From assembly GCF_019203965.1 (NCBI RefSeq), contig NZ_CP076448.1, positions 3,115,001 through 3,179,000 of the forward strand: 64,000 nucleotides of DNA, given 5' to 3'. Positions 8,136-20,020 of the stretch are shown piece by piece. The translations under genes were made by a program, and so were the position numbers. Source of the stretch: Elioraea tepida (lineage in GTDB: Bacteria > Pseudomonadota > Alphaproteobacteria > Acetobacterales > Acetobacteraceae). The stretch's first letter is position 1; each line of letters opens with the position of its first letter. Below the pieces are notes generated by a model, which had not been told where the DNA came from, searched no databases, and was given only the letters and a program-made list of their open reading frames with translations.

Positions 8136-9992
8136 TCACTGGCAGGCAAGGCATTCCTCGTAGTCGGTCACCTTCGCCCGCGGCATCGCGGCCATCGGCG
8201 GCGGCGCTGCCTCGTTCGCCGGCGGCGCAACGATCAAGGGCTGCGCCACGACCCTCTCGCTGATTGCATCGGCGCGCTGGATCGACAGGCTGCGGCAGTA
8301 GTAGAGGCTCTTCACGCCGCGTTTCCAGGCCATCATGTGGATCTGATGCAGGTCGCGCTTGTGCACGTTCGCCGGCAGGAACAGATTCAACGACTGTGCT
8401 TGGCAGATGAAGGGTGTGCGGTCGCTCGCGTGTTCCACCACCCAGCGCTGGTCGAGCTCGAACGCAGTCTTGAACACGGCCTTCTCGTGCTCGTTCAGGA
8501 AGTCGAGGTGCTGCACGGAGCCGTTGTTGACAGTGATCGAGGTCCACACATCCTCCGTGTCCTTGCCGTACGCCGCCAGAACCGCCTTCAGGCAAGGATT
8601 GCGGACGATGAACGAGCCCGACAGCGTCTTGTGGTTGTAGACATTCGCCGCGATCGGCTCGATGCCTGGCGACACGCCGCCGCAGATGATGCTGATAGAG
8701 GCTGTCGGCGCGATCGCAAGCTTGTGTGAGAAGCGCTCCATGATCCCGTATTCGGCCGCATCCGGGCACGGGCCGCGTTCCCGGGCAAGCTTCGCCGAGG
8801 CAGCGTCAGCCTGCTGCTTGATGTGGCGGAACATCCGCACGTTCCAGACCTTCGCGATGACGCTCTCGAACGGCACCTGTTGCGCCTGGAGGAAGGAATG
8901 GAAGCCCATCACCCCAAGCCCGACGGAGCGTTCGCGCATCGCGCTGTATTTGGCCCGCGCCATCGTGTCGGGGGCCGTGTCGATGAAGGACTGCAGCACG
9001 TTGTCGAGGAAGCGCATCACATCCTCGATGAAGGTGGGATGGTCCTTCCACTCGAACCAGGTCGCGAGATTGAGCGAGGAGAGGCAGCACACCGCCGTCC
9101 GCTCCTTCCCGTGATGGTCGACCCCGGTGGGCAGTGTGATCTCGGAGCAGAGATTCGAGGTCTTCACCTGCAGACCGGCGAGCTTGTGATGCTCGGGGCG
9201 GGCGCGGTTCACATGATCGGAAAAGATGATGTAGGGCTCTCCGGTCTCGATCCGCGCCGTCAGGATGCGGATCCAGAGGCTGCGTGCGGACAGCTTCTTC
9301 GTGACCGAGCCGTCCTTCGGGCTGACCAGAGCCCACTCCTGATCCTCCTCGACCGCGCGCATGAAAGTGTCGGGGATGAGGATGCCGTGGTGCAGGTTCA
9401 GCGCCTTGCGGTTCGGGTCGCCGCCGGTGGGGCGGCGGATCTCGATGAACTCCTCGATCTCGGGATGGCTGACCGGCAGGTACACTGCGGCCGAGCCGCG
9501 GCGCAGCGAACCTTGGCTGATCGCAAGCGTCAGGCTGTCCATCACCCGGATGAACGGGACGACGCCTGAGGTTTTCCCGTTGCTGCCGACCTTCTCGCCG
9601 ATGCCGCGTAGGTTGCCCCAATAGGAGCCGATGCCGCCGCCCTTCGCCGCAAGCCAGACATTTTCATTCCACAGCGAAACGATTCCTTCCAGGCTGTCTG
9701 CGGCCTCGTTGAGAAAGCACGAGATCGGCAGACCACGCGTCGTGCCGCCATTGGAGAGGATGGGGGTCGCCGGCATGAACCAAAGCCGGGAGATGTAGTC
9801 GTAAATGCGCTGAGCGTGTGCTCGATCGTCGCCATAGGCAGAGGCGACGCGGGCGAACAAGTCCTGGTAGGATTCACCGGGAAGCAGATAGCGGTCCTCC
9901 AGCGTCGCCTTGCCGAAATCAGTCAGCAGCGAATCGCGCGAAGGATCGGTGTGAACCTGGCCATGCCCCTTGAGCTGGATCGAATCGAACAC
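8136..9992 (-). CDS. nrdA: Ribonucleotide reductase class Ia, alpha subunit
   Basis: This 618-residue catalytic subunit reduces ribonucleoside diphosphates to deoxyribonucleotides. Visible active-site residues are C92 (PISCFLNE) and a second redox Cys at C302/C303, with N280-x-C282-x-E284 holding the thiyl-radical site. A YY pair for radical transfer is present in SLYYCRS, and the C-terminal redox pair is ECLACQ (C614/C617). The chain begins almost directly at the 10-stranded barrel. The roughly 90-residue N-terminal ATP-cone of E. coli NrdA is absent, so dATP on/off control by that domain is not possible here. Two candidate NrdR boxes lie 103-159 bases upstream. Confidence 0.96.
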   Translation of the reverse strand: MFDSIQLKGHGQVHTDPSRDSLLTDFGKATLEDRYLLPGESYQDLFARVASAYGDDRAHAQRIYDYISRLWFMPATPILSNGGTTRGLPISCFLNEAADSLEGIVSLWNENVWLAAKGGGIGSYWGNLRGIGEKVGSNGKTSGVVPFIRVMDSLTLAISQGSLRRGSAAVYLPVSHPEIEEFIEIRRPTGGDPNRKALNLHHGILIPDTFMRAVEEDQEWALVSPKDGSVTKKLSARSLWIRILTARIETGEPYIIFSDHVNRARPEHHKLAGLQVKTSNLCSEITLPTGVDHHGKERTAVCCLSSLNLATWFEWKDHPTFIEDVMRFLDNVLQSFIDTAPDTMARAKYSAMRERSVGLGVMGFHSFLQAQQVPFESVIAKVWNVRMFRHIKQQADAASAKLARERGPCPDAAEYGIMERFSHKLAIAPTASISIICGGVSPGIEPIAANVYNHKTLSGSFIVRNPCLKAVLAAYGKDTEDVWTSITVNNGSVQHLDFLNEHEKAVFKTAFELDQRWVVEHASDRTPFICQAQSLNLFLPANVHKRDLHQIHMMAWKRGVKSLYYCRSLSIQRADAISERVVAQPLIVAPPANEAAPPPMAAMPRAKVTDYEECLACQ

Positions 9993-10094
9993 GTCTCTCG
10001 CCCCTCACTCCCTGCTCGCTGCCGCGACGCAGCTGGCTGTCCTCGCGATCGTTCCCTTCCGGCCGCGCCGACCTGTCAGCCTTGGAACCAGTAG

Positions 10095-10110
10095 ACCTGT
10101 GATCTAGCGT
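10095..10110. promoter_or_regulatory. Candidate NrdR box, promoter-proximal
   Basis: The 16-mer ACCTGTGATCTAGCGT resembles the palindromic NrdR box (consensus ACACWATATATWGTGT) in its ends and TAG core. It is a weak match alone. It starts 41 bases from the start of the better box at 10136, which is four helical turns. Phased pairs are typical of NrdR control of ribonucleotide reductase genes. Confidence 0.4.
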
Positions 10111-10135
10111 GGCTGCCTGAGGAACGCAAGCTTGG

Positions 10136-10151
10136 ATACCATATATAGACC
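10136..10151. promoter_or_regulatory. Candidate NrdR box upstream of nrdA
   Basis: The 16-mer ATACCATATATAGACC has the ATATATAG core of the NrdR box and is the most AT-rich stretch for hundreds of bases around. It lies about 144 bases upstream of the nrdA start. The rest of 9993-10334 holds no convincing gene: it is the shared upstream region of nrdA (leftward) and the dehydrogenase pair (rightward). Confidence 0.55.
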
Positions 10152-10334
10152 TCTTTGCCCGTTTCCGCCACAGGATCTGGTGGGCCAGGCGAGAAAAGGC
10201 GCGTCCTCCGCGACCGCGTTCGCCGCCGCCCTACCCCCTTCGCCGCGGGAGGGGAAAGCGTTGCGTTGTGGGCTGTTCCCGGCACCTGCGATCTGCTCTT
10301 TGGGGGGGCGTGCGGCAAACGGAGGGCTCAGACG

Positions 10335-11237
10335 GTGAAAGTCGGCGTGATCGGGCTCGGCGCGATGGGGTTGGGCGCCGCGCTCAATCTTCTCAAGGCA
10401 GACCACGAGGTGATCGGGGTTGAGCCACGCGCGGCCGGGCGCGACGCCTTCGCGACTGAAGGCGGGGCGGCCGTCGCCTCGGTGGCGGAGCTCCCGGGCG
10501 AGCTCGAGGCGGTGGTGGTGTTCGTGGTGAACGCGGCGCAAGCCGAGGCCGTGCTGTTCGGCGAGGGAGGCATCGCGCCGCGTCTGCCGCGCGGGGCTGT
10601 GGTGCTGCTCTGCACGACCGTCTCTCCCGCCGCCGCGAAAGCGATCGCGCGTTGGCTCGAGGAGTATGGCGTGCTGATGCTCGACAGCCCCGTCTCCGGC
10701 GGCGCCAACGGAGCGATGGCGGGCACGCTGACGGTAATCGCTTCCGGGACGGAGGCCGCCTTCGCTGCGGCCAAGCCGGTGCTCGATGCGATCGCGAAAC
10801 GGATCTGCAACCTCGGTCCCGAGCCGGGCGCCGGCTCAACCGTCAAGATGGTGAACCAGCTCCTTGCCGGCATCCATCTCGCGGCGATGGGAGAGGCCTT
10901 CGCCCTCGGCGTTCGCGCGGGCGCCGACCCGAAAGTCCTGTTCGACGTGATCAGCGAGAGCGCCGGAGCCTCCTGGATGTTCCTCGACCGCGGCCCGAGG
11001 CTGCTTGCGGGCGACGATGCGCCGAGAAGTGCCATCAACATCTTCGTCAAGGACCTCGGAATCGTGCTCGACGAGGCGCGCGCGCTCACCTTCCCGCTTC
11101 CGCTTGCGGCGGCGGCGCACCAGATCTTTCTTGCGGTCGCCGCTGGTGGGGCAGGGGATCGTGACGATGCCTTCACGATCCGGTTCTGGGAGCGGCTTGC
11201 GGGCATTCCGCTTCCCGGCGCGAGGAAGGAGGGCTGA
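10335..11237 (+). CDS. NAD-dependent beta-hydroxyacid dehydrogenase, L-threonate dehydrogenase type
   Basis: This 300-residue member of the 3-hydroxyisobutyrate dehydrogenase family has a Rossmann motif (GVIGLGAMG) at the N-terminus and a substrate-site motif SPVSGGANGAMAG. The catalytic lysine is K171 in GSTVKMVNQ. The GTG start at 10335 is preceded by GGAGGG and opens right at the Rossmann fold. The next gene, of the tartrate dehydrogenase type, starts three bases after the stop. Together they suggest use of C4 sugar acids such as threonate or tartrate. Other beta-hydroxyacids (tartronate semialdehyde, hydroxyisobutyrate) remain possible. Confidence 0.82.
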   Translation: MKVGVIGLGAMGLGAALNLLKADHEVIGVEPRAAGRDAFATEGGAAVASVAELPGELEAVVVFVVNAAQAEAVLFGEGGIAPRLPRGAVVLLCTTVSPAAAKAIARWLEEYGVLMLDSPVSGGANGAMAGTLTVIASGTEAAFAAAKPVLDAIAKRICNLGPEPGAGSTVKMVNQLLAGIHLAAMGEAFALGVRAGADPKVLFDVISESAGASWMFLDRGPRLLAGDDAPRSAINIFVKDLGIVLDEARALTFPLPLAAAAHQIFLAVAAGGAGDRDDAFTIRFWERLAGIPLPGARKEG

Positions 11238-11239
11238 GG

Positions 11240-12316
11240 ATGACCCGGCGCTACAGCATCGCCGCCATCCCGGGCGATGGCATCGGCAAGGAGGTGGTGC
11301 CCGCTTGCCTCGCCGTGCTGCAGGCGGCCGCAGCGCGTGCCGGCGGCTTCGCCCTCGAGGTGACCGAGTACCCTTGGGGGTCGGACTTCTATCGTTCCAC
11401 AGGCCGGATGATGCCCGACGACGGCCTTGCGACGCTGCGCGCCCACGATGCGATCCTGTTCGGCGCTGTGGGCGACCCGGGGTTGCCGGACGATCTTACC
11501 CTCTGGGGGCTCAGGCTCGCCATCGCCCAAGGGTTCGACCAGTACGCCAATGTCCGGCCCGTCCGCCTGTTTCCCGGTGTTGCGAGCCCGCTCGCCGGCG
11601 TCGATGCCGCGGCGCTCGACTGGGTGATCGTCCGCGAGAACAGCGAGGGAGAGTATGCGGGCCATGGCGGGCGCGCCCATCGCGGCCTGCCCGAGGAGGT
11701 GGCGACCGAGACGGCGATCTTCACGCGGAGAGGCGTGGAGCGGATCATGCGCTTCGCGTTCCGGCTTGCCGCGAGCCGGCCGCGCAAGCACCTCATCATC
11801 GTGACGAAATCCAACGCCCAACGGCACGGCATGGTGCTGTGGGACGAGATCGCGGCGGAGGTGGCGCGCGACTTCCCTGAAGTGCGCACCGAACGCGTGC
11901 TCGTCGATGCGATGGCGGCACGGATGGTCCTCAAGCCCCGGTCGATCGACACGGTGGTGGCGACCAATCTGCACGCCGACATCCTTTCCGATCTCGCCGC
12001 CGCGCTCGCGGGCGGCCTCGGCCTCGCCCCGACCGCGAACCTCAACCCCGAATGCCGTGCGCCCTCGATGTTCGAGCCGATCCATGGTTCGGCTTTCGAC
12101 ATCGCGGGCAAGGGGATCGCCAACCCGATCGGCACGTTCTGGTCGGGGGCGATGATGCTCGACCATCTCGGCGAGGGGGCGGCGGCGGCGCTGATCACGG
12201 AGGCGATCGCCCGCGTCACGGCTGCGGGCCTCTTGACGCCCGATCTCGGCGGCACCGCGACCACGCACGCGGTGACGGAGGCGGTGATCGCGGCGATCGA
12301 GGGGCGGAACGCCTGA
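11240..12316 (+). CDS. Tartrate dehydrogenase/decarboxylase family enzyme (isocitrate/isopropylmalate dehydrogenase fold)
   Basis: This 358-residue NAD(P)-dependent decarboxylating dehydrogenase has the motifs IPGDGIGKEV, ENSEGEYAGHGG (nucleotide/substrate loop), LVDAMAARMV with the metal-binding Asp, and EPIHGSAFDIAGKGIANPIG. The form of the ENSEGEYAG segment fits the tartrate dehydrogenase (TtuC) branch rather than leucine-biosynthetic LeuB. The ribosome site GGAGG overlaps the end of the preceding gene, so the two are translated as a pair. The expected substrate is D-malate, tartrate or a related hydroxyacid. Confidence 0.85.
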   Translation: MTRRYSIAAIPGDGIGKEVVPACLAVLQAAAARAGGFALEVTEYPWGSDFYRSTGRMMPDDGLATLRAHDAILFGAVGDPGLPDDLTLWGLRLAIAQGFDQYANVRPVRLFPGVASPLAGVDAAALDWVIVRENSEGEYAGHGGRAHRGLPEEVATETAIFTRRGVERIMRFAFRLAASRPRKHLIIVTKSNAQRHGMVLWDEIAAEVARDFPEVRTERVLVDAMAARMVLKPRSIDTVVATNLHADILSDLAAALAGGLGLAPTANLNPECRAPSMFEPIHGSAFDIAGKGIANPIGTFWSGAMMLDHLGEGAAAALITEAIARVTAAGLLTPDLGGTATTHAVTEAVIAAIEGRNA

Positions 12317-12469
12317 GAGAATACTCGGCAACGCCTCGGCCGCCGCCGTTCGGCTTAAGAGTATTGCGCCTCCCCTGGGCACGGGCCTCAAGCCCGCTGC
12401 GCTGCGGCTCTCGAAACCCGCGCTGTTCGGCTTGCGGACGCGCGTTCCCGAACGCGCGTCCGGGCCGTC

Positions 12470-15744
<3,275 letters not shown>

Positions 15745-15748
<4 letters not shown>

Positions 15749-17241
15749 GCAAACCACCCGTGGAGGAACCAGGCGGGAGCGCCTTCGCCCCGCTCGGCGA
15801 ACACCCAGAGGCGCCGGCCGTCCTCCGTCTCGACGCGCCAGTAGTCGCGCGCGCCCGGCTGCTTCCCCGGCTTCCACCAGGCGGGCAGGAGGCGCTCCGG
15901 CCCCTCCGCGGCGACGACGCGCCGGGCGCCGAGCCGAATGGGCGGGCCTTCGGGAAGGAGCGACACGGCAGCGACGGGGCGCGGCCGGCGGGCGAGCCTG
16001 ACCGGGCGCGGCTTCGCGGCCCAGCCTTGCGGCGCCGGGCGTGGCGTCGAGGCGGGGTCCGCCACGCACACGGCCTGCTCCGGCCAGTGGCTCGGGAAGG
16101 GGTCGAGACGACGCACAGCGCGCGGACCGAGCCGCTCGCGCAGCCGATCGAGCAGCCGGCCGAGCTCCTCCCGGCGCGACGCTGCCTCCGCCGCGCTGCC
16201 CGCGAACCCGCCTTGCCTTGCGCCGAGCGGCTCGACCACCTCGGCGGCGAGCACGAGCTGCTCGATTCCGAAGCCGGGGTCGATCCGCTCGATCCGCGCC
16301 GCGAGCAGGCGGGCGAGATGCGCAGGATCGCGGCTTGGCGTGCTGGTGCCGACGCCGATCCGCTGCACCGTCGCATCCGTGCGGTGGCAGGAGAGGGTGA
16401 GACGCCGCGCCCCGAGCCCTGCCTTGGCGAGATCGCCGCAGAGCTCGGCCATCAGCGCCGAGAGCCCCGCGCCGATCGCCTCCGCCGTCAGGATGGGTTC
16501 GGGGCAGTCGAGCACCGCGCGTGCGGGCGGGGTGGGGCGGAGCGGCGTGATCGGGGCATCGGCGCGGCCGAGTGCCTGGTCGAGCAGCCCGAGCAGGGCG
16601 GGGCCGAGGCGTCGGGCGAGGGGGCCGCGCGGCTGGCGGGCAAGGTCACCCACCGTGCGCAGGCCGAGACGCGCCGCTGCCGCCAGAGTCTCCGCGCCGG
16701 GCCTGAGGGCGGCGACCGGCAGCGTCTGCAGGACTGCGGCCTGTTCCGCGGCGGTGGTGACGATCGTCCCGTCCTCTCCGCCCCGGGCAAGCGCAGCGGC
16801 GCCGAGCGCGGTTGTGGCGATCGCGCCGCGCACCGCGAAACCGGCCGTGCGCAGCCGCGCCGTGAGCCAGGTGAGCAGCCCCGCCTCGCCTCCCTTGAGA
16901 TGGGCGCAGCCGGTGATGTCGAGCGCGATCCCGTCCGGCGGGGACGGAGCGGCGAGGGGGGTAACGCAGAGGCACCAGGCGGCAAGGGAGGCAAGCAGGG
17001 CCGAATCGGCCGCCGGGTCGGCCGGCAGGCAGAGAAGCCCAGGCGTGGCGGCGAGCGCATCGGCAAGCGGCGTTCCGGGCACGACCGGAACGCCCGCTGC
17101 GGCAGCGGTGACGAGGCGCCGGGGTCCCTCCTGCGCCCAGAGGATCAGGGAGGCGCGAGCGAGCGCCGGGTCGCGCCGGATCAGCCTGTCGGTGGCAAGG
17201 CGGGGGAACCACAGGGCGAGATGGCGGCGGCCCTCAGCCAT
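15745..17241 (-). CDS. imuB: Catalytically inactive Y-family polymerase, mutasome hub
   Basis: This 498-residue Y-family homologue opens with HLALWFPRLATDRL and carries ALDITGCAHLKGGE where active polymerases have a SIDE-type catalytic motif. The catalytic acidic residues are therefore missing, as expected for ImuB, which bridges DnaE2, ImuA and the beta clamp rather than polymerising. The C-terminus has the ImuB-specific WRVETEDGRRLWVFAERG region ending WFLHGWFA. ATG 17241 overlaps the imuA stop; a GTG four codons earlier is the alternative. It lies between imuA and dnaE2 with overlaps on both sides. Confidence 0.94.
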
Positions 17242-17950
17242 GGCGCGCTGCACCAGTCTTCTCTTCCACGATCAATGTCCTGCGATCGTTGTCCCAGGTG
17301 ACATCCCAGCTCCCTGGGCGCCCGCCGCGCGCGAGGAGGAGATCGAGCCGCCAGCGCGATGCGCCGAGCCGGTGCGGCGCCCCGCCCGCTCCCGCCAGGG
17401 AGGAGACGCGCCAGCGCGTGCGCGCCGCTGTGGGCGCCCGCCCCGCCGCGGAGGACCGCGCCTCGTCGGGGCGAAGCACGAGGCCAAGCGTGCCGCCCGC
17501 CTCGGCCGCGAGCTGGAGCCTGCGGGCGACGGTGAGGTCAAGACGCGGCAGCACCGCGGCGACGGCGGCGAGAGCGGGCGAGCGCAGCGCCTGCTCTGCC
17601 GCCCAGAGGGCATCGTCTCCCGATGCGTCGATCAGGAGGAGATCGGCCGGGGCAAGGCCGAGCGCGGCAAGCCCAGGCGGCCAGGGAAGGTCATCCGCCT
17701 GCGGCGGCGCGATCCAGGCCGCGAGGCCTCCGGCACGGCCGAGCAGATACCCGCAGAAAGCCGTGCAAGAACCTGGTTCTGAAAGAATAACTTCATGCAC
17801 CGCGCCGCGCGCTAGGCCGCCACCTGGAAGCACCTCGTCGATTCCCTGCGCCAGGCCGACACGCGCCGCACGCGGCGCCGCCTGATGCCGCGCGAGCACC
17901 TCGCGCAGGGCCGCAAGCAGGGCGGCACGATCGTCCGGAGGCTGCGTCAT
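17234..17950 (-). CDS. imuA: RecA-like mutasome accessory protein
   Basis: This 238-residue protein belongs to the ImuA/SulA-RecA-like group. It has a conserved N-terminal region (RVGLAQGIDEVLPGGGLARGAVHEV) and a degenerate RecA-type core containing LLLIDASG. It stimulates mutasome activity through contacts with ImuB and RecA in characterised systems. ATG 17950 is preferred because GGAGAGGGAAAGG lies just upstream; a longer frame to 18040 would run over the LexA site. It is the first gene of the SOS operon, with its end overlapping the imuB start. Confidence 0.9.
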   Translation of the reverse strand: MTQPPDDRAALLAALREVLARHQAAPRAARVGLAQGIDEVLPGGGLARGAVHEVILSEPGSCTAFCGYLLGRAGGLAAWIAPPQADDLPWPPGLAALGLAPADLLLIDASGDDALWAAEQALRSPALAAVAAVLPRLDLTVARRLQLAAEAGGTLGLVLRPDEARSSAAGRAPTAARTRWRVSSLAGAGGAPHRLGASRWRLDLLLARGGRPGSWDVTWDNDRRTLIVEEKTGAARHG

Positions 17951-18007
17951 CCCGCCTTTCCCTCTCCCCTGGCCCGCCTCTTGCCCTGTCGCTCCAGCCT
18001 GCCGTTT

Positions 18008-18022
18008 GTTCACTATTTGTTC
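18008..18022 (-). promoter_or_regulatory. LexA (SOS) box upstream of imuA
   Basis: GTTC-ACTATTT-GTTC is an exact match to the alphaproteobacterial LexA operator, the direct repeat GTTC-N7-GTTC. It lies 58 bases upstream of the imuA start, where SOS control of imuA-imuB-dnaE2 is expected. Confidence 0.85.
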
Positions 18023-18059
18023 TTTCCGCGCCGACCGCAAGCGTTCCGCCGCGGGTCAA

Positions 18060-18073
18060 GTGACCGGCATCAC
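18060..18073. promoter_or_regulatory. Crp/Fnr-type palindrome
   Basis: GTGA-CCGGCA-TCAC is a perfect inverted repeat with Crp-family half-sites and six-base spacing. It lies 70 bases upstream of the gene at 18143 and about 700 bases upstream of a Crp/Fnr regulator gene. A second site of the same form is at 19455. The core TGA-N8-TCA geometry is shared with Fnr sites. Binding by the local regulator is inference. Confidence 0.5.
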
Positions 18074-18142
18074 AGCAACCGCTGGCATCGATGGGCTATC
18101 CATCATACGATCACGAACGAACGCGTGAGGAGGCGGGCAACC

Positions 18143-18733
18143 ATGTCCGTTGGACCGACCGAGGCATCGTTCGCGCCGCTCGCGCGGGCCGTCACGCAGG
18201 CCCTGGCGAAGCCTCCCGCTGCCGCTCGGGCATCCCAGGCAGAGAGCCTTCCCGTTGCCGCCCTTGCCGTCGCCCGCGCCGCCCCTCTGCCCCCGCCGCC
18301 ATCCCCCGCCAATGACCGCCCGCACGCTTCCCCGATCGCCGTCGTGGGCATGCGCGAATCCCGCGCGCTCGCTGCCGTCGCCGCCGACATCGCCGCCCGG
18401 CTTGCCGAGGTCGCCCCTGCCGCGTCGGAGACGCTGCGCACCCGCCTGCGCGAGGTGATCGAGATCGGCTCGGCGCGGGACACGGGAGGACCACTCGCCG
18501 CCCTCTACGCCGCCGCGCGGCGCGATCCCTCTCTGCCGCTCGCCCGCCTCCTGGCGCCGGGGCCGCTCGCCCCGGACCTGCAGGACCCGCGCCGCTTCGC
18601 CGCCGTGCTGGCCGAGGTCGTCGAGCAGCTGCGCGGCCTCGACGAGCGCTTCGCCGCGCGTGACTTCGCCCTCACCGGCACCGCCGCGCCCGCGGCGGCG
18701 ACCGCCGCCGGACGCCTCGATCTCACCGTCTGA
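18143..18733 (+). CDS. Hypothetical protein, Ala/Pro-rich, helical
   Basis: This 196-residue protein starts at ATG 18143 behind a strong GAGGAGG site. Residues 1-60 are rich in Ala and Pro and probably disordered. Residues 70-180 are predicted by eye to be alpha-helical (ESRALAAVAADIAARLAEV, FAAVLAEVVEQLRGL). I see no signal peptide, membrane span or known catalytic motif. It lies downstream of a Crp-type palindrome and 50 bases before the regulator gene on the same strand, so it may share that transcript. Function not recognised. Confidence 0.6.
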   Translation: MSVGPTEASFAPLARAVTQALAKPPAAARASQAESLPVAALAVARAAPLPPPPSPANDRPHASPIAVVGMRESRALAAVAADIAARLAEVAPAASETLRTRLREVIEIGSARDTGGPLAALYAAARRDPSLPLARLLAPGPLAPDLQDPRRFAAVLAEVVEQLRGLDERFAARDFALTGTAAPAAATAAGRLDLTV

Positions 18734-18783
18734 TCGCCCGCCCCCTCTGGCGATCCCGCCGCCCGGGCGGCAGGGTCCGCCGC

Positions 18784-19458
18784 GTGCAGGGCGAGACCTA
18801 CCTCCCGATGCTCGATCCGCCGCTCGGCGAGCGCCTCGCGGCCGCGGGCCGCCGCGTCGCCATCCCTGTAGGCACGGTCCTGTTCCGCCCCGGCGAGGCC
18901 TGCGATCGCTGGCTTCTCGTCCTCTCGGGCAGCGTGCGCGTCACCCGTACCGACCGGGCCGGGCGGACGCTCCTGCTCTATCGCGTCGGCCCCGGCGAGA
19001 CCTGCATCCTCACGACCACCGGCCTGATCGAGGGGGTCGCCTACGATGCCGAGGCGGTGGCCGAGACGGCGGTCGAGGCGCTGGCGGTGCCGGGCGAGGC
19101 TTTCCTCCGCCTGCTCGCCGAGGAGCCGCGGTTCCGACGCTTCGCCTTCGCCGCCTCTGCGCGCCGGATCGCATCGCTGATGGCGCTCGTCGAGGAGCTC
19201 GCCTTCGACGAGCTCGGCGCCCGGCTCGCGCGCCGGCTGCTCGCCCTCGCCGGCACCGACGGGGTCGTCTCCGCGACGCATGAGCGGCTCGCCGAGGACC
19301 TCGCCACCGCACGCGAGGTGGTCAGCCGCCGGCTCAAGGCGTTCAAGCGTTCAGGCTTCGTCCGCCTCGCCCGTGGCCGGATCGCGGTGACCGACCGCGC
19401 CGGCCTCGCCGCGGCCGCGGCCGGGGCCTCGGCCGAGGAGGGAGCCGACGCTTCGTGA
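18784..19458 (+). CDS. Crp/Fnr-family transcriptional regulator
   Basis: This 224-residue protein has an N-terminal cyclic-nucleotide-binding-type beta barrel (VGTVLFRPGEACDRWLLVLSGSVRV), a dimerisation helix and a C-terminal winged helix-turn-helix with recognition region LAEDLATAREVVSRRLKAF. Only one Cys-containing segment (GETCILTT) is visible in the sensor, and there is no N-terminal Cys cluster, so a 4Fe-4S Fnr-type sensor is unlikely. A Dnr/NnrR-like or small-molecule sensor is more plausible. GTG and Crp-type sites flank the gene, and a DUF2892 gene follows it. Such pairs are common and often tied to redox or sulfur stress (inference). Confidence 0.88.
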   Translation: MQGETYLPMLDPPLGERLAAAGRRVAIPVGTVLFRPGEACDRWLLVLSGSVRVTRTDRAGRTLLLYRVGPGETCILTTTGLIEGVAYDAEAVAETAVEALAVPGEAFLRLLAEEPRFRRFAFAASARRIASLMALVEELAFDELGARLARRLLALAGTDGVVSATHERLAEDLATAREVVSRRLKAFKRSGFVRLARGRIAVTDRAGLAAAAAGASAEEGADAS

Positions 19459-19468
19459 TCCAGATCAC
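19455..19468. promoter_or_regulatory. Crp/Fnr-type palindrome upstream of the DUF2892 gene
   Basis: GTGA-TCCAGA-TCAC is a perfect palindrome; its inner part TGATC-N2-GATCA also fits an Fnr-type core. It overlaps the stop codon of the Crp/Fnr gene and lies 73 bases upstream of the DUF2892 start. This is a plausible activator position for that gene. Confidence 0.55.
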
Positions 19469-19540
19469 GGAACCGCAGGGCGGCTTGGCCGAGAATGCCG
19501 CCCGTGGCCGCGCCATCGCGGCCTGAGGATGGAGGGACCG

Positions 19541-19729
19541 ATGACGAAGAACATGGGCACGCTCGACCGTGGCCTGCGCGTCGCCGTGGGCGGGCTTCTC
19601 GTCGCGCTCGCGGCGACCGGAACGGTCGGCGTCTGGGGCTGGATCGGCGTCGTGCCGCTGGCGACGGCAGCGATCGGCTGGTGCCCGGCCTACACGCTCC
19701 TCGGAATCCGCACCTGCCCCGCTCCGTAG
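19541..19729 (+). CDS. DUF2892 small membrane protein (YgaP-type transmembrane domain)
   Basis: This 62-residue protein has two hydrophobic segments (LRVAVGGLLVALAATGTVGVW and WIGVVPLATAAIG) and the DUF2892 tail GWCPAYTLLGIRTC with two cysteines. ATG 19541 is chosen because GGAGGG sits just before it; an in-frame ATG four codons earlier overlaps that site. In other bacteria the domain is found alone or fused to rhodanese. Here it follows a Crp/Fnr regulator and its palindrome, suggesting regulated expression. Confidence 0.85.
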   Translation: MTKNMGTLDRGLRVAVGGLLVALAATGTVGVWGWIGVVPLATAAIGWCPAYTLLGIRTCPAP

Positions 19730-20020
19730 GCGGCCTCCACGCCCCCGCCGCGGCCAGGGGCTGACGGCTGCAGCTTCGGGCAGGTCGCGTCCCGTCCGGG
19801 ACGGCGTCAGGGATCGCGCCTGGGCCAGTGCCCCTTCACCTCCCCGCCCGTGTCTCGGGCGGCGACGGCGCGGCGGTGACCTCGAGGCTGGAGAGCGGAG
19901 AGGGAGATCGCCGGTCGTCGCGTCCCTGCCGCCGTCAACGCGGCCGCAGGGGGCAGACGTTAACCGCGACTTTGCCTTGCCCGGGCAAGACTCGCGCGTG
20001 GCGCAGGCACGTCCGCCGGC
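19730..20020. other. Intergenic region with a GC-rich hairpin
   Basis: No gene is evident here. A hairpin CGTCCC-GTCC-GGGACG at 19788-19803 follows the DUF2892 gene but has no T-tract, so it may attenuate or protect the 3' end rather than terminate intrinsically. The rest probably holds the promoter of the gene at 20021. Confidence 0.4.
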
